Origin: Tamlana sp. 2_MG-2023 | GTDB taxonomy: Bacteria; Bacteroidota; Bacteroidia; Flavobacteriales; Flavobacteriaceae | DNA: 64,000 bases | NCBI RefSeq assembly: GCF_030548465.1 | Contig: NZ_JAUOSF010000005.1 | Span: 362,035 to 426,034 of the forward strand | Direction: 5' to 3' | Shown here: positions 17,096 to 26,442 of the stretch, one piece after another | Position numbering within the stretch: position 1 is the first letter of the stretch | How the letters are laid out: every line of letters starts with the position of its first letter | Made by a program: the position numbers and the translations under genes | Notes under the pieces: generated by a model | Database searches by the model: none | Seen by the model: the letters and a program-made list of their open reading frames with translations, nothing else | What the model was told of the DNA's origin: nothing

Positions 17096-17718
17096 TCATT
17101 CGTGGTTTTAGTTTTAGCATCTTCCATTTCTTTTTTCAAATGATCGAGATAAAGGATGCCGCTTAGGTGGTCAATTTCATGCTGAAAAATGACAGCAGTA
17201 AAAGCTTCTACCGTTTCTTTTTTGTGTTCGTTTTCCATCGTGTCGTATTCGATTTCAATGCGGTTTGACCTGCAATTTAAAACATCACTTCGATTAGGTA
17301 TTGACAAGCAACCTTCCCTAACGGATTGCTTTTTCTTGGAGTATTTGGTGATTTTCGGATTTAAATAGACTTCAAAAGGCATGTTTTCTTTGTCAAAACG
17401 TTGTACCCAAATAATGTTTTTTAAGACGCCTACTTGTGGTGCAGCAATGCCAACACCCATTGAAATGCTGTCTCTAACTGTGGCAAAAAGTCTGCTAACA
17501 AAATGCTTTATTGCTGGATTGTTAGGATCTGCTTTTATTGTTCCACTTGGGGTTCGAAGTAAAAGAGAATCTTCTCGGTTTGTGATTTTATAAACGCGCA
17601 TAGGTGTTAAACTATCGGCACTCATTATTAACTTTGTTTCAGCTTCCGAAAAAGAACGAGAAGACGAACAACTCACAGTTAAAAGTAAAGCCGTTATGAG
17701 ATAGAATAATGGTTTCAT
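17092..17718 (-). CDS. Peptide deformylase-family lipoprotein
   Basis: A 208-residue PDF-fold metallohydrolase; the classical enzyme removes the formyl group from new proteins. All three PDF motifs are complete: GVGIAAPQVG (88-97), EGCLS (135-139, metal ligand C137) and HEIDH (180-184). Unlike cytosolic PDF, it begins with a lipoprotein signal peptide, MKPLFYLITALLLTVSC, followed by Ser residues, so it is predicted to be exported and lipidated at C17. I chose ATG 17718; the in-frame start at 17784 would add 22 residues before the signal. It lies 59 nt after rodA on the same strand. The substrate outside the cytosol is unknown. Confidence 0.9.
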   Translation of the reverse strand: MKPLFYLITALLLTVSCSSSRSFSEAETKLIMSADSLTPMRVYKITNREDSLLLRTPSGTIKADPNNPAIKHFVSRLFATVRDSISMGVGIAAPQVGVLKNIIWVQRFDKENMPFEVYLNPKITKYSKKKQSVREGCLSIPNRSDVLNCRSNRIEIEYDTMENEHKKETVEAFTAVIFQHEIDHLSGILYLDHLKKEMEDAKTKTTND

Positions 17719-17777
17719 GCGTGAAAATAAGGGTAGTGTAATGCGTTTTTTTAAATTTAATAAAACCAATTCAGAAA

Positions 17778-19055
17778 TTACCATTCATTAATTCTATTGG
17801 AATCTAACTTCACAAAAATTAAAATTAATATGGTAAACGCCCATAGTCCGGAACCACCATAACTAAACATGGGTAACGGAATTCCAATGGTTGGAATTAA
17901 ACCCATAACCATTCCAATATTAATCAAAAAGTGAATGAAAACGATAGCGGCAACACTATACCCGTATATTCTACTGAATTGTGACTTTTGTAATTCAGCC
18001 AAATGAAGGATACGCAAAAGGAGTAAAACAAAAGTTATAACCACCAGGCTACTTCCTACAAACCCCCATTCTTCACCAACGGTGCTAAATATATAATCGG
18101 TATGTTGCTCTGGAACAAATTTACCCGTGGTTCTTGTACCTTGCATAAAACCTTTTCCCCAGAGACCACCTTTACCAATCGCTTTTTCAGATTCATTAAG
18201 GTTATAAGCGAAGGTTTTTTTCATTTGATCAAGTTTGATCGGGTCTTTTTCAAGATTTAACCAAAGGCTAATTCTGTCTTTTTGGTGGGGTTGTAATATG
18301 TTATTATAAAATAATTTGATGCTGAAAGATACGGCAATAGCTACGGCTAACATCATGATAATATGATGAACTCGAAATTTTCTTTTATTGAAAAAGTAGA
18401 TGGCAATGGCTACAAAAACGGCAATAATTGACGTGATCACAGCTCCGAATTTTAATGATAAAATAGCGATAAGAATTAATGAAACCGCAATATTTAAATA
18501 GTATTTAGGAAGACCTTCACGGTATAAAACAAAAAAGAAAGCACCGTAAACAATAGTACTTCCTGTATCGTTTTGTAGTAAAACTAAAATGGCAGGGGTA
18601 ATGATGATTGCAAATACCTTTATCTGGTCTTTAAAGAAGGTTAAATTGGTGTTTAAATCACTTACGAACTTAGCAACTGCCAGAGCTGTTGCAGCTTTAG
18701 CAAATTCGCTGGGTTGGAGTGTGAAACTTCCAATACCATACCAGGAAGTTGCGCCGTTTACATTTTTACCAAATACAAATAAACCGACGAGCGAAAGCAT
18801 GGAAATAACGTATATCACACTGGCAAAGCGTTCGTAGAATTTAGCATCAATTGCGAGTAGCAGTGTTATTAATAGTATGGTGCAAAAGATGAAAACGAGT
18901 TGTTTTCCAAACGGCTGAGAAAAGTCGAAATAATTAACCTCGGTTCCTACATGGGAAGCTGATAGTATATTTAGCCACCCAAAGCCAACTAAGCAAAAGA
19001 ACAGTAGAATTGTAATCCAATCGAATTTAAAGTGTCTATTCGTTTCTCTAACCAT
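17778..19055 (-). CDS. rodA: Rod shape-determining protein RodA (SEDS glycosyltransferase)
   Basis: RodA is the SEDS-family peptidoglycan glycosyltransferase of the elongasome, working with PBP2. The 425-residue protein has about ten membrane helices and a long extracytoplasmic loop (about 245-320) with QHTDYIFSTVGEEWGF. The last helices carry GIPLPMFSYGGSG, a SEDS hallmark. The mrdA gene ends one base before its start, the usual arrangement for this enzyme pair, and both belong to the mreB-rodA operon. Confidence 0.95.
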   Translation of the reverse strand: MVRETNRHFKFDWITILLFFCLVGFGWLNILSASHVGTEVNYFDFSQPFGKQLVFIFCTILLITLLLAIDAKFYERFASVIYVISMLSLVGLFVFGKNVNGATSWYGIGSFTLQPSEFAKAATALAVAKFVSDLNTNLTFFKDQIKVFAIIITPAILVLLQNDTGSTIVYGAFFFVLYREGLPKYYLNIAVSLILIAILSLKFGAVITSIIAVFVAIAIYFFNKRKFRVHHIIMMLAVAIAVSFSIKLFYNNILQPHQKDRISLWLNLEKDPIKLDQMKKTFAYNLNESEKAIGKGGLWGKGFMQGTRTTGKFVPEQHTDYIFSTVGEEWGFVGSSLVVITFVLLLLRILHLAELQKSQFSRIYGYSVAAIVFIHFLINIGMVMGLIPTIGIPLPMFSYGGSGLWAFTILILIFVKLDSNRINEW

Positions 19056-20993
19056 TTATTTGTCAGGGTTATTTATTTGTTCAAGCAAGGCTCTTAATTC
19101 GGCATATTCTTCATCGTCGACCACTTGAAATGCAGAACGTCCGTTTATTCCAAAGGGTTTGCCCGAATAAGGTTTAGCGTATTCATCCTCTAAGCTGTGT
19201 TTTAGAATCCAAGTTTCTAAATCGGTTCTGGTGATGGTGTCTCTTAAATGTTTCTCAATCATTAAACTGGCGATTTTACCTGCGTATCTACTTCCCCAGT
19301 AACCGTTTTCAACAAAGACAGAGATTGCAATTTTAGGATTTTCTTTGGGAGCAAAAGCTAAAAAGATCGAATGATCTGTTAATTGTACTTTAGTACTATC
19401 CAGTTTTATAAAATTTTCAACTGTTCCTGTTTTTCCACAAATATCAATGCCTCTAACTTGTAGAGAGGCTGCTGTACCTCGTTTGTAAACTTCATGCATA
19501 CCTTCAACAACGGGATCAAAGTGTTGGCTGTCTATAGTTGTATACTTGGGTTTTGTAAATTGTTCAGGTAAAGTTTCGTCTTCTATATTTTTTATAATAT
19601 GCGGGGTGTAAAAGTAGCCTCTATTAGCTATAGCTGCTGCCATATTAGCCAATTGTATTGGTGTGGTAGCTACTTCCCCTTGGCCGATGGCATTGGAAAC
19701 GGTATAGCTGGAATAGAATGTTTTCGGATAGGCATATTTATAGTACTCACGGTCTGGTATTCTACCTTTCTGACCAACAAATAGGTCGTTATTCAAGAAC
19801 TCACCTAAACCGAAACTTTTTGCATGTTCGCTCCAAACGTTGATGCCTTCTGAAGCATTACCATTTTTATCCAATATTTTGCGGTACATGGTTGCAAAAT
19901 AGGCATTACAAGAATGTTGTATTCCCGATATCATGTTGTTCCTTGTTCCGCTAGCACAGTGACATTTCATGAAACTTCTTCCGTAATGATAGCCGCGGTA
20001 ACAAGTAACAGTTTCCTTTGGTGTTGTCACACCTTCTTGTAATGATATTAACGCATTCATTAATTTAAACGGTGATCCAGGGGCATAAACTCCTTGTAAA
20101 CTTCTATTAAAAAGCGGTTTGGCTATGGAGTCGTTGTAGAGTTTTGTAAAGTTTTTTGATCTGTCTCTTCCTACCAAAAGATTAGGGTCGTAAGTAGGCG
20201 CAGCGACCATAGCTAAGATTTCTCCTGTTGCTGGTTCTATCGCAATAACACCACCACGTTTGTTGCGCATTAATAGTTCACCGTAAGCTTGCAAATCCGA
20301 GTCAATCGTAATTGTAATGTCTTTACCTGGTTCTGGTATGGTATCAAATTCTCCGTTTTTATAAGGACCGATATTTCTATTAAAGCGATCTTTTTGGATA
20401 AATTTAATTCCTTTCACACCTCGAAGCGTATTTTCGTATGAAGCTTCTATGCCTTGTTTTCCTATTAAGTCCCCCATTCTATAGTAGGGGTCATTTTCGA
20501 TGGTTCTATTATTTACTTCTCCAAGGTCACCAAGTACATTGGCGCCTATGCTTGCTTCGTAATGTCTAAGGGAACGTTTCTGAATATAAAATCCATGAAA
20601 CTTTCGCATTTTTTCTTGTAATACAGCGTAGTCTTCTTTGGATAAATGAGATACAAAAACAGAAGGCAGTCTTGGAGAGTAATGTTTAGATTTCTCGTAT
20701 TTAGCTAAAAATTGATCTTTAGTGATCTTTAATAAATTACAAAACTCTAAAGTATCTAATGGTTCTACTTCTCTTGGGATAACCATCACATCATAAGAGG
20801 GCTGGTTGGAAACCAGGAGTTTGCCGTTTCTGTCGAAAACAAAACCTCTTTTAGGGTAATCGTAAACTTTTCTAATGGCGTTATCAGCAAAGAGGCTGTG
20901 TGATCCTGTGGTGTAAACTTGAAGGTAAAAGAGCCTCGCAATGAATATGAGTCCAACAACAATTATAGAAATGAAAAGTAAAAATTGTCTCAT
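19056..20993 (-). CDS. mrdA: Penicillin-binding protein 2 (elongasome transpeptidase)
   Basis: A class B PBP that cross-links peptidoglycan during cell elongation. The 645-residue protein has one N-terminal membrane anchor (about 5-25), a dimerisation/pedestal domain, and a transpeptidase domain with S307-x-x-K310 (SPFK), S361-C362-N363 and K521-T522-G523. A cysteine/histidine cluster (C331, C344, H345, C346) just before the SCN motif could bind metal. Its start overlaps the end of mreD by 4 nt. Confidence 0.95.
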   Translation of the reverse strand: MRQFLLFISIIVVGLIFIARLFYLQVYTTGSHSLFADNAIRKVYDYPKRGFVFDRNGKLLVSNQPSYDVMVIPREVEPLDTLEFCNLLKITKDQFLAKYEKSKHYSPRLPSVFVSHLSKEDYAVLQEKMRKFHGFYIQKRSLRHYEASIGANVLGDLGEVNNRTIENDPYYRMGDLIGKQGIEASYENTLRGVKGIKFIQKDRFNRNIGPYKNGEFDTIPEPGKDITITIDSDLQAYGELLMRNKRGGVIAIEPATGEILAMVAAPTYDPNLLVGRDRSKNFTKLYNDSIAKPLFNRSLQGVYAPGSPFKLMNALISLQEGVTTPKETVTCYRGYHYGRSFMKCHCASGTRNNMISGIQHSCNAYFATMYRKILDKNGNASEGINVWSEHAKSFGLGEFLNNDLFVGQKGRIPDREYYKYAYPKTFYSSYTVSNAIGQGEVATTPIQLANMAAAIANRGYFYTPHIIKNIEDETLPEQFTKPKYTTIDSQHFDPVVEGMHEVYKRGTAASLQVRGIDICGKTGTVENFIKLDSTKVQLTDHSIFLAFAPKENPKIAISVFVENGYWGSRYAGKIASLMIEKHLRDTITRTDLETWILKHSLEDEYAKPYSGKPFGINGRSAFQVVDDEEYAELRALLEQINNPDK

Positions 20994-21496
20994 TTTATTT
21001 TTTTACTAAATATGATAGTGAGTATGATGCTTAATAAAATAGTGAATATACTTGAAAACAACGTTTTTTCTAGTATTAATATTATCTTAGAAAAGCTAAA
21101 TATCTCTAAAGTAAATAGAACAAAATGGTGCGTAAAGGTTAACAATGTAAAATAGGTAAGTTTTGAACTGAACTCAATTGTATTGAATTTTAAAATTTGG
21201 TGTTCGAACATCGTTCCAAAGGCAAATTTTAAAAACACTGGTCGAGCGTAGGCAATAAATACAGAAGCTCCGGCGTGTATACCTCCAGAATCTTGAAAGA
21301 TATCTATTATCATTCCTAATAAAAAACTTAAAAAAATTATCGTAATACGATTATTTTTTATCGGGTATAATGCAATGAATAAGATATAAATGTAAGGGTT
21401 TATATAGCCTAAAAAATTGATGTGGTTTAGTATTAAAACCTGTAACAAGATTAAGATAATAAAACGGACGGTATGTACGGATAGAATACTATTCAT
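20990..21496 (-). CDS. mreD: Rod shape-determining protein MreD
   Basis: A small polytopic membrane protein of the MreBCD elongation complex. From ATG 21496 (MNSILSVHTVRF) it has 168 residues and about five hydrophobic helices; GMIIDIFQDSGGIHAG is the block I use for recognition. An in-frame start at 21547 would add 17 charged residues and overlap mreC by 59 nt, so the internal ATG with an 8-nt overlap is preferred. MreD diverges quickly in sequence; its place between mreC and mrdA is strong support. Confidence 0.88.
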   Translation of the reverse strand: MNSILSVHTVRFIILILLQVLILNHINFLGYINPYIYILFIALYPIKNNRITIIFLSFLLGMIIDIFQDSGGIHAGASVFIAYARPVFLKFAFGTMFEHQILKFNTIEFSSKLTYFTLLTFTHHFVLFTLEIFSFSKIILILEKTLFSSIFTILLSIILTIIFSKKIK

Positions 21497-22313
21497 CGGC
21501 GCTTTCTCTTTGTAGGCTTTTAATTTCTTCGGTATGTAAATTTTCAATAATATAAACGTGTTCTAAATCGGTCATATCGTTGAATAATTTTACTTGAACT
21601 TCGTAATAGTTTTCAGTTTGATCTAATTTAAAATCATTAACGATACCTATTTGAATACCTTTTGGAAATATAGAAGAGCGTCCCGATGTAATGATTGTAT
21701 CTCCTGGCTGAACCGGTGCAATTTTAGGAATATCAATAAGTTTTATATATTCAGGAGAAACACCTTCCCAAACTAAAGTTCCAAAATGATTCGTCTTTTT
21801 TAATTGGGCACTAATACGACTGGTTGTATTTAAAATAGAAAGTACACTGGAGTAATTAGCACTGGTTTTTTCAATAATTCCAATAATACCTTTTGAAGAA
21901 ATAACACCAAGATCTTGTTGGATACTGTCTTTCTTTCCTTTGTTAAGGGTAAGAATATTATTAGTAATGGAGTAGCTGTTTTTAATAACCTGTGCAGAAT
22001 ATACACGGTAATCATTTTTGTACGAAGCCGTATCTATATACGTTGAATCATCAAGCGATTCAGTATTATACAATAAGTCGCGTAAGGCACGATTTTCTTC
22101 AGCTAATAAATCATTTTGTGAATTTAAATTCATATAACGACTTATGTGATGAAATGATTTGTAAAAACCACCCGTGAAGAAATTTGCCGAATTAATAAAT
22201 TTACTAGTATGGTAAGAGTGTGATAAAATTGTGAAAGTAAGCGCAATACAAAACAGAAACAAAAACAACAAAAAGTTTTTAAACCGAATTATAAAATTAA
22301 TAATTTGTTGCAT
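21489..22313 (-). CDS. mreC: Rod shape-determining protein MreC
   Basis: MreC is a bitopic inner-membrane protein that connects MreB to the periplasmic elongation enzymes. The 274-residue protein has one N-terminal helix (about 10-30), a short coiled-coil stretch around 60-80 (QNDLLAEENRALRDLL), and the beta-rich periplasmic domain with GIIGIIEKTSANYSSVLSI and GDTIITSGRSSIFPKGI. It follows mreB by 18 nt and overlaps mreD. Confidence 0.95.
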   Translation of the reverse strand: MQQIINFIIRFKNFLLFLFLFCIALTFTILSHSYHTSKFINSANFFTGGFYKSFHHISRYMNLNSQNDLLAEENRALRDLLYNTESLDDSTYIDTASYKNDYRVYSAQVIKNSYSITNNILTLNKGKKDSIQQDLGVISSKGIIGIIEKTSANYSSVLSILNTTSRISAQLKKTNHFGTLVWEGVSPEYIKLIDIPKIAPVQPGDTIITSGRSSIFPKGIQIGIVNDFKLDQTENYYEVQVKLFNDMTDLEHVYIIENLHTEEIKSLQRESADE

Positions 22314-22331
22314 GGTATTTTATAAAGGTTC

Positions 22332-23360
22332 TTATTTTATCAATATGCTTTTGAATTTAGGTAAGTTTTTAAGTGTTATACCAGTACCTCTAACTACGGC
22401 ACGTAAAGGATCTTCAGCAATGTAAACCGGTAAATCTGTTTTTTGAGATAAACGTTTGTCTAAACCACGAAGCATCGAACCTCCTCCTGCTAAGTAAATA
22501 CCAGTGTTGTATATATCGGCAGCTAATTCTGGAGGCGTTTGAGATAGGGTTTCCATAACCGCATCTTCAATTCTTAAAATTGATTTATCTAAGGCTTTGG
22601 CGATTTCTCTATAAGAAATTTGAACCTGTTTAGGTTTTCCTGTAAGCAAATCACGCCCTTGAACGCTCATGTCTTCTGGAGGTAACTCTAAATCTTCAGT
22701 GGCTGCACCAATTTGAATTTTTATTTTTTCAGCAGTACGTTCACCCACATATAAATTGTGCTGTGTACGCATGTAATAAACAATATCACTTGTAAATACA
22801 TCACCTGCAATTTTAACCGATTTATCGCAAACAATACCACCCAAAGCGATAACGGCAATTTCTGTAGTACCACCACCTATATCTACCACCATGTTTCCTT
22901 TAGGTTGCATGATGTCTACCCCAATACCAATAGCCGCAGCCATAGGCTCGTGAATTAAATAAACTTCTTTACCATTAACACGTTCGGCACTTTCTTTAAC
23001 CGCACGCATTTCAACCTCAGTAATTCCTGAAGGAATACAAATAACTAAACGTAACGCAGGGGTGAAGAATTTCTTTTTTAAAGCAGGTATGTTTTTAATA
23101 AACATACTCATCATTTGTTCCGAAGCATCAAAATCGGCAATTACACCATCTTTTAATGGTCGAATTGTTTTAATATTTTCATGGGTTTTACCTTGCATTA
23201 AGCTGGCTTCTTGGCCAACTGCAATAATTTTTCCTGAAACCCTATCACGAGCTACTATAGAAGGCGCATCAACAACTACTTTGTCGTTGTGTATAATAAG
23301 AGTATTGGCGGTACCTAAATCTATCGCAATTTCCTCGGTTAGGAAGTCAAAAAAGCCCAT
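22332..23360 (-). CDS. mreB: Rod shape-determining protein MreB (bacterial actin)
   Basis: MreB forms membrane-bound filaments that steer cell-wall elongation. The 342-residue protein has the actin-fold phosphate-1 loop DLGTANTLI near the N-terminus, the phosphate-2 block DIGGGTTEIAVI, and the adenosine motif YLAGGGSMLRGL. It is the first gene of mreBCD-mrdA-rodA. purH lies 188 nt upstream on the same strand, with a 12-bp inverted repeat between them. Confidence 0.97.
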   Translation of the reverse strand: MGFFDFLTEEIAIDLGTANTLIIHNDKVVVDAPSIVARDRVSGKIIAVGQEASLMQGKTHENIKTIRPLKDGVIADFDASEQMMSMFIKNIPALKKKFFTPALRLVICIPSGITEVEMRAVKESAERVNGKEVYLIHEPMAAAIGIGVDIMQPKGNMVVDIGGGTTEIAVIALGGIVCDKSVKIAGDVFTSDIVYYMRTQHNLYVGERTAEKIKIQIGAATEDLELPPEDMSVQGRDLLTGKPKQVQISYREIAKALDKSILRIEDAVMETLSQTPPELAADIYNTGIYLAGGGSMLRGLDKRLSQKTDLPVYIAEDPLRAVVRGTGITLKNLPKFKSILIK

Positions 23361-23486
23361 GTGCTATTAAATGTTTTAAAGTAGTTGATAACGAATTCCG
23401 TAAATGTAATAAAAGTATATAAATATACACGATTTACGCCGTCCATTTTATGATTAAAATATAGGTTCAGAGTGTTATACGTTTTT

Positions 23487-23528
23487 CATCGGTTTTTAGA
23501 CGGTTAGAAACGCGAATAAAAACCGATG
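23487..23528. repeat. 12-bp perfect inverted repeat between purH and mreB
   Basis: CATCGGTTTTTA (23487-23498) is the exact reverse complement of TAAAAACCGATG (23517-23528), with an 18-nt loop. No T run follows on the minus strand, so it is not a standard terminator. Confidence 0.8.
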
Positions 23529-23548
23529 AGACGTAATATTGTGATTTT

Positions 23549-25081
23549 TTAATGTTTGAAATGACGTGTTCCTGTCATCACCATAGCCACATCATTAGCG
23601 TTACAATAATCGATGCTTAATTGATCTTTAATAGATCCTCCTGGTTGAATAACAGAGGTAATTCCAGCATTTTTAGCAATTTCTACACAGTCAGGGAAAG
23701 GGAAGAATGCATCACTCGCCATGGCAGCGCCTTTTAAATCGAAGTTAAAAGATTCTGCTTTGTGAATGGCTTGTTGTAAAGCATCTACACGACTTGTTTG
23801 TCCGGTTCCACTAGCACAAAGTTGATTGTCTTTAACTAAAACAATGGTGTTCGATTTCGTGTGCTTACAAATTTTTGAAGCAAATAATAAATCGGCTACT
23901 TGACCATCCGTAGGCGCTAAAGTAGTCACGTTTGTTAAACCTTCAGCAGTATCTGTAATGTTATTTCTGTCTTGAACTAAAACACCGTTTAAACAGCTTC
24001 TTACGTTTGTTTTTGGTAATTCAATATCGTGAATGACTAATAAGATTCTATTCTTTTTTCCTTGAAGTAATTCTTGCGCTTCCGCGGAAAATGAAGGTGC
24101 GATAACTACTTCACAGAATAATTTATGGATTTCTTCAGCCGTAGCTAAATCAATTTCTTTATTACTAATTAAAACACCACCAAAAGCAGAAACTGGATCT
24201 CCAGCTAAAGCATCAACATAAGCTTGGTGTAAGGTGTCACGTTGCGCTAAACCACAAGCGTTGTTATGTTTTAAAATGGCGAATGTTGGTGCGTCATTTT
24301 TGAATTCATTCATTAAATTAACCGCTGCATCAACATCTAATAGGTTGTTGTAGCTTAATTCTTTTCCGTGAAGTTTTGTGAATAATTCATCAAAATTTCC
24401 GAAGAAAAATCCTTTTTGGTGTGGGTTTTCACCGTAACGTAATGTTTTACCGTTTTGATCACTTATTTTTAAAACAGTTTCTTCATTATTTTGATTGAAA
24501 TAGTTGAAGATTGCTGTGTCATAATGAGAAGATACGTTGAATGCTTTTCCAGCAAAACGTTTTCTGTCTTCTTCAGAAATACTTCCGTTATTAGCAGAAA
24601 TAAGTTCTAAGAATTCAGCATAATCATTAACTGAAGATACACAAATAACATCTGCATAATTTTTAGCTGCAGCACGGATTAAAGAAATACCTCCGATATC
24701 GATTTTTTCAATAATATCTTGGTTGCTAGCACCAGAAGCCACTGTTTTTTCAAACGGGTATAAATCAACAATCACCACATCAATTTGTGGAATTTCGTAT
24801 TCGGCTAACTCAGCAACATCACCATCATGGTTTTGTCTGTTTAAAATACCTCCAAAAACCTTAGGGTGTAATGTTTTTACGCGACCACCAAGAATAGAAG
24901 GGTATGAAGTAACATCTTCAACAGGAACAACTTTGATACCTAAATCGTTAATAAATTTTTCTGTACCACCAGTAGAATAAATGGTAACACCTTGTTTGTC
25001 AAGTTCTTTAACTATTGGTTCTAAGCCATCTTTACTGAATACTGAAATTAAGGCAGATTTAATTGTTTTCTCGTTGCTCAT
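23549..25081 (-). CDS. purH: Bifunctional AICAR formyltransferase/IMP cyclohydrolase
   Basis: PurH carries out the last two steps of de novo IMP synthesis. The 510-residue length matches the family. The N-terminal MGS-like IMP cyclohydrolase domain (about 1-150) has YSTGGTEKFI and GGRVKTLHP; the C-terminal formyltransferase domain has the LRYGENPHQ block, KHNNACGLA and SDAFFPFPD. It has a full promoter upstream. Linkage to mreB on the same strand is common in flavobacteria; the two may share some transcript. Confidence 0.97.
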   Translation of the reverse strand: MSNEKTIKSALISVFSKDGLEPIVKELDKQGVTIYSTGGTEKFINDLGIKVVPVEDVTSYPSILGGRVKTLHPKVFGGILNRQNHDGDVAELAEYEIPQIDVVIVDLYPFEKTVASGASNQDIIEKIDIGGISLIRAAAKNYADVICVSSVNDYAEFLELISANNGSISEEDRKRFAGKAFNVSSHYDTAIFNYFNQNNEETVLKISDQNGKTLRYGENPHQKGFFFGNFDELFTKLHGKELSYNNLLDVDAAVNLMNEFKNDAPTFAILKHNNACGLAQRDTLHQAYVDALAGDPVSAFGGVLISNKEIDLATAEEIHKLFCEVVIAPSFSAEAQELLQGKKNRILLVIHDIELPKTNVRSCLNGVLVQDRNNITDTAEGLTNVTTLAPTDGQVADLLFASKICKHTKSNTIVLVKDNQLCASGTGQTSRVDALQQAIHKAESFNFDLKGAAMASDAFFPFPDCVEIAKNAGITSVIQPGGSIKDQLSIDYCNANDVAMVMTGTRHFKH

Positions 25082-25170
25082 TTCTATTGTGTTATGTTTT
25101 TTAATTATTTGTTTTAAAAATAATTTGATCGTGTTTATCAGCGCTTTACACTGAGTTTTGAAAATAAGTG

Positions 25171-25199
25171 CAAAAGTACTTATTTCTTCTAAAAAACAA
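25171..25199 (-). promoter_or_regulatory. purH promoter
   Basis: On the minus strand TTG (25199-25197), 18 nt, then TACTTTTG (25178-25171): a full -33/-7 match. The leader would be about 85 nt. I saw no purine riboswitch in it. Confidence 0.78.
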
Positions 25200-25298
25200 G
25201 CTTTGATTTCTTAAAAAAGGTTATACTTTGTGCAATAAAGCCGAGAAATTAAACACTTAACAATGAATATGAATTAAAGTTTCTGTTATAATTTTGAG

Positions 25299-25757
25299 TT
25301 AAGGAAGGATGGAGGCTACTTTTTCGCAAACAAACTCTAAAAATGGTTCGTCAAATTCTGTAAAAGGGTCAGGGGTGTTGGAGTCAATATCAATTTGACC
25401 AATGTTTTCGCCGTTTTTGAAAATAGGAACTACAATTTCAGCTTTTACCGTAATGCTGCACGCGATGTAATTATCTTGGGCTTTAACATCGGGCACCACA
25501 AAATTTTTGTTGCTTAAAGCAACTTGTCCGCAAATCCCTTTTCCAAAAGGAATCACGGTGTGGTCTGTAGGTTCGCCAACATAAGGGCCTAAATGAAGTT
25601 CTTCTTTTTTGGCGTCACTGAAATAAAAACCAACCCAATTGTAGTAATCGATGCTTTTTTCTAATAGTTCGCAAATACTATATAGGCGCTCGTCTACAGT
25701 TTTTATGTCATTAGAGACTATGGCTTCTATTTGAGGTTTTAGTTGTTCAAAAATCAT
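25299..25757 (-). CDS. GAF-domain protein, probable free methionine-(R)-sulfoxide reductase
   Basis: A 152-residue single GAF domain resembling the fRMsr family, which reduces free methionine-R-sulfoxide in the cytosol. NWVGFYF, LGPYVGEPT, GKGICG, NYIACS and EIVVPIF-GENIGQIDIDS follow the family order. C76 and C100 match, in spacing (24), the Cys94/Cys118 pair of the E. coli enzyme, C100 being the nucleophile equivalent; the third cysteine (Cys84) is replaced by a non-Cys residue. It is divergent from xrtF. Confidence 0.82.
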   Translation of the reverse strand: MIFEQLKPQIEAIVSNDIKTVDERLYSICELLEKSIDYYNWVGFYFSDAKKEELHLGPYVGEPTDHTVIPFGKGICGQVALSNKNFVVPDVKAQDNYIACSITVKAEIVVPIFKNGENIGQIDIDSNTPDPFTEFDEPFLEFVCEKVASILP

Positions 25758-25890
25758 AATTTCAAAAGGTTTTGGTAAAAGTATTTAAAATGGCGTAATT
25801 TGAAAATTGATTAAGATAACATTAATAGATTTCTTTAACTAAAAGTACATAGCAGCGCGTTTGAACAATATAAGTGCTGATAACATACCC

Positions 25891-26442
25891 TTGAAAGCCT
25901 TATTCATTAAATACAAATCGGTTATAAAGTTCATGCTTACTTTTTTAGGGGTGTATGTGGCTTTGTCTGTAATTTATAGCTTTTATTTAGAGTTTTCTGA
26001 TGGTTCAATATATTATCCAGATTATTTTACCAATCTCGTTGGTTTACAAACAAGTGAGTTGTTAGAGTTTTTTGGTTATCAAAGTGAAGTATTAAAACAC
26101 CCTAACGAACCATCTTTAAAATTGCTTCTAAATGGTGAATATTTAGCACGTATAGTTGAAGGTTGTAATGCCTTAAGCGTTATTATATTATTTATCTCTT
26201 TTATAATTGCTTTTTCCGGTACGTTCAAAATAACTACTATTTACATTTTGTCTGGAAGTGTGTTGATTTATATCGTTAATTTATTGCGTATCGCAGTTTT
26301 GGCTATAGGTCTGTATCTTTTCCCTGAATACGAAGAGGTTTTGCATAACGTGGTATTTCCTGGTATTATTTATGGTATGGTGTTTTTACTTTGGGTGATT
26401 TGGGTGAATCGTTTTTCTAAACTTAAGAAAAAGCATGTCTAG
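25891..26442 (+). CDS. xrtF: Exosortase F
   Basis: Exosortases are multi-pass membrane cysteine transpeptidases that cut C-terminal sorting signals during surface attachment. The 183-residue protein has six or so helices and the exosortase triad: C92 in EGCNALSV, R133 in NLLRIAV, H152 in LHNVVF. I prefer the TTG at 25891 (MKALFIKYKS), which looks like the natural N-terminus; an upstream TTG at 25861 would add ten polar residues. The stop overlaps the next gene by 8 nt. No substrate with a recognisable C-terminal signal is in this window. Confidence 0.9.
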   Translation: MKALFIKYKSVIKFMLTFLGVYVALSVIYSFYLEFSDGSIYYPDYFTNLVGLQTSELLEFFGYQSEVLKHPNEPSLKLLLNGEYLARIVEGCNALSVIILFISFIIAFSGTFKITTIYILSGSVLIYIVNLLRIAVLAIGLYLFPEYEEVLHNVVFPGIIYGMVFLLWVIWVNRFSKLKKKHV

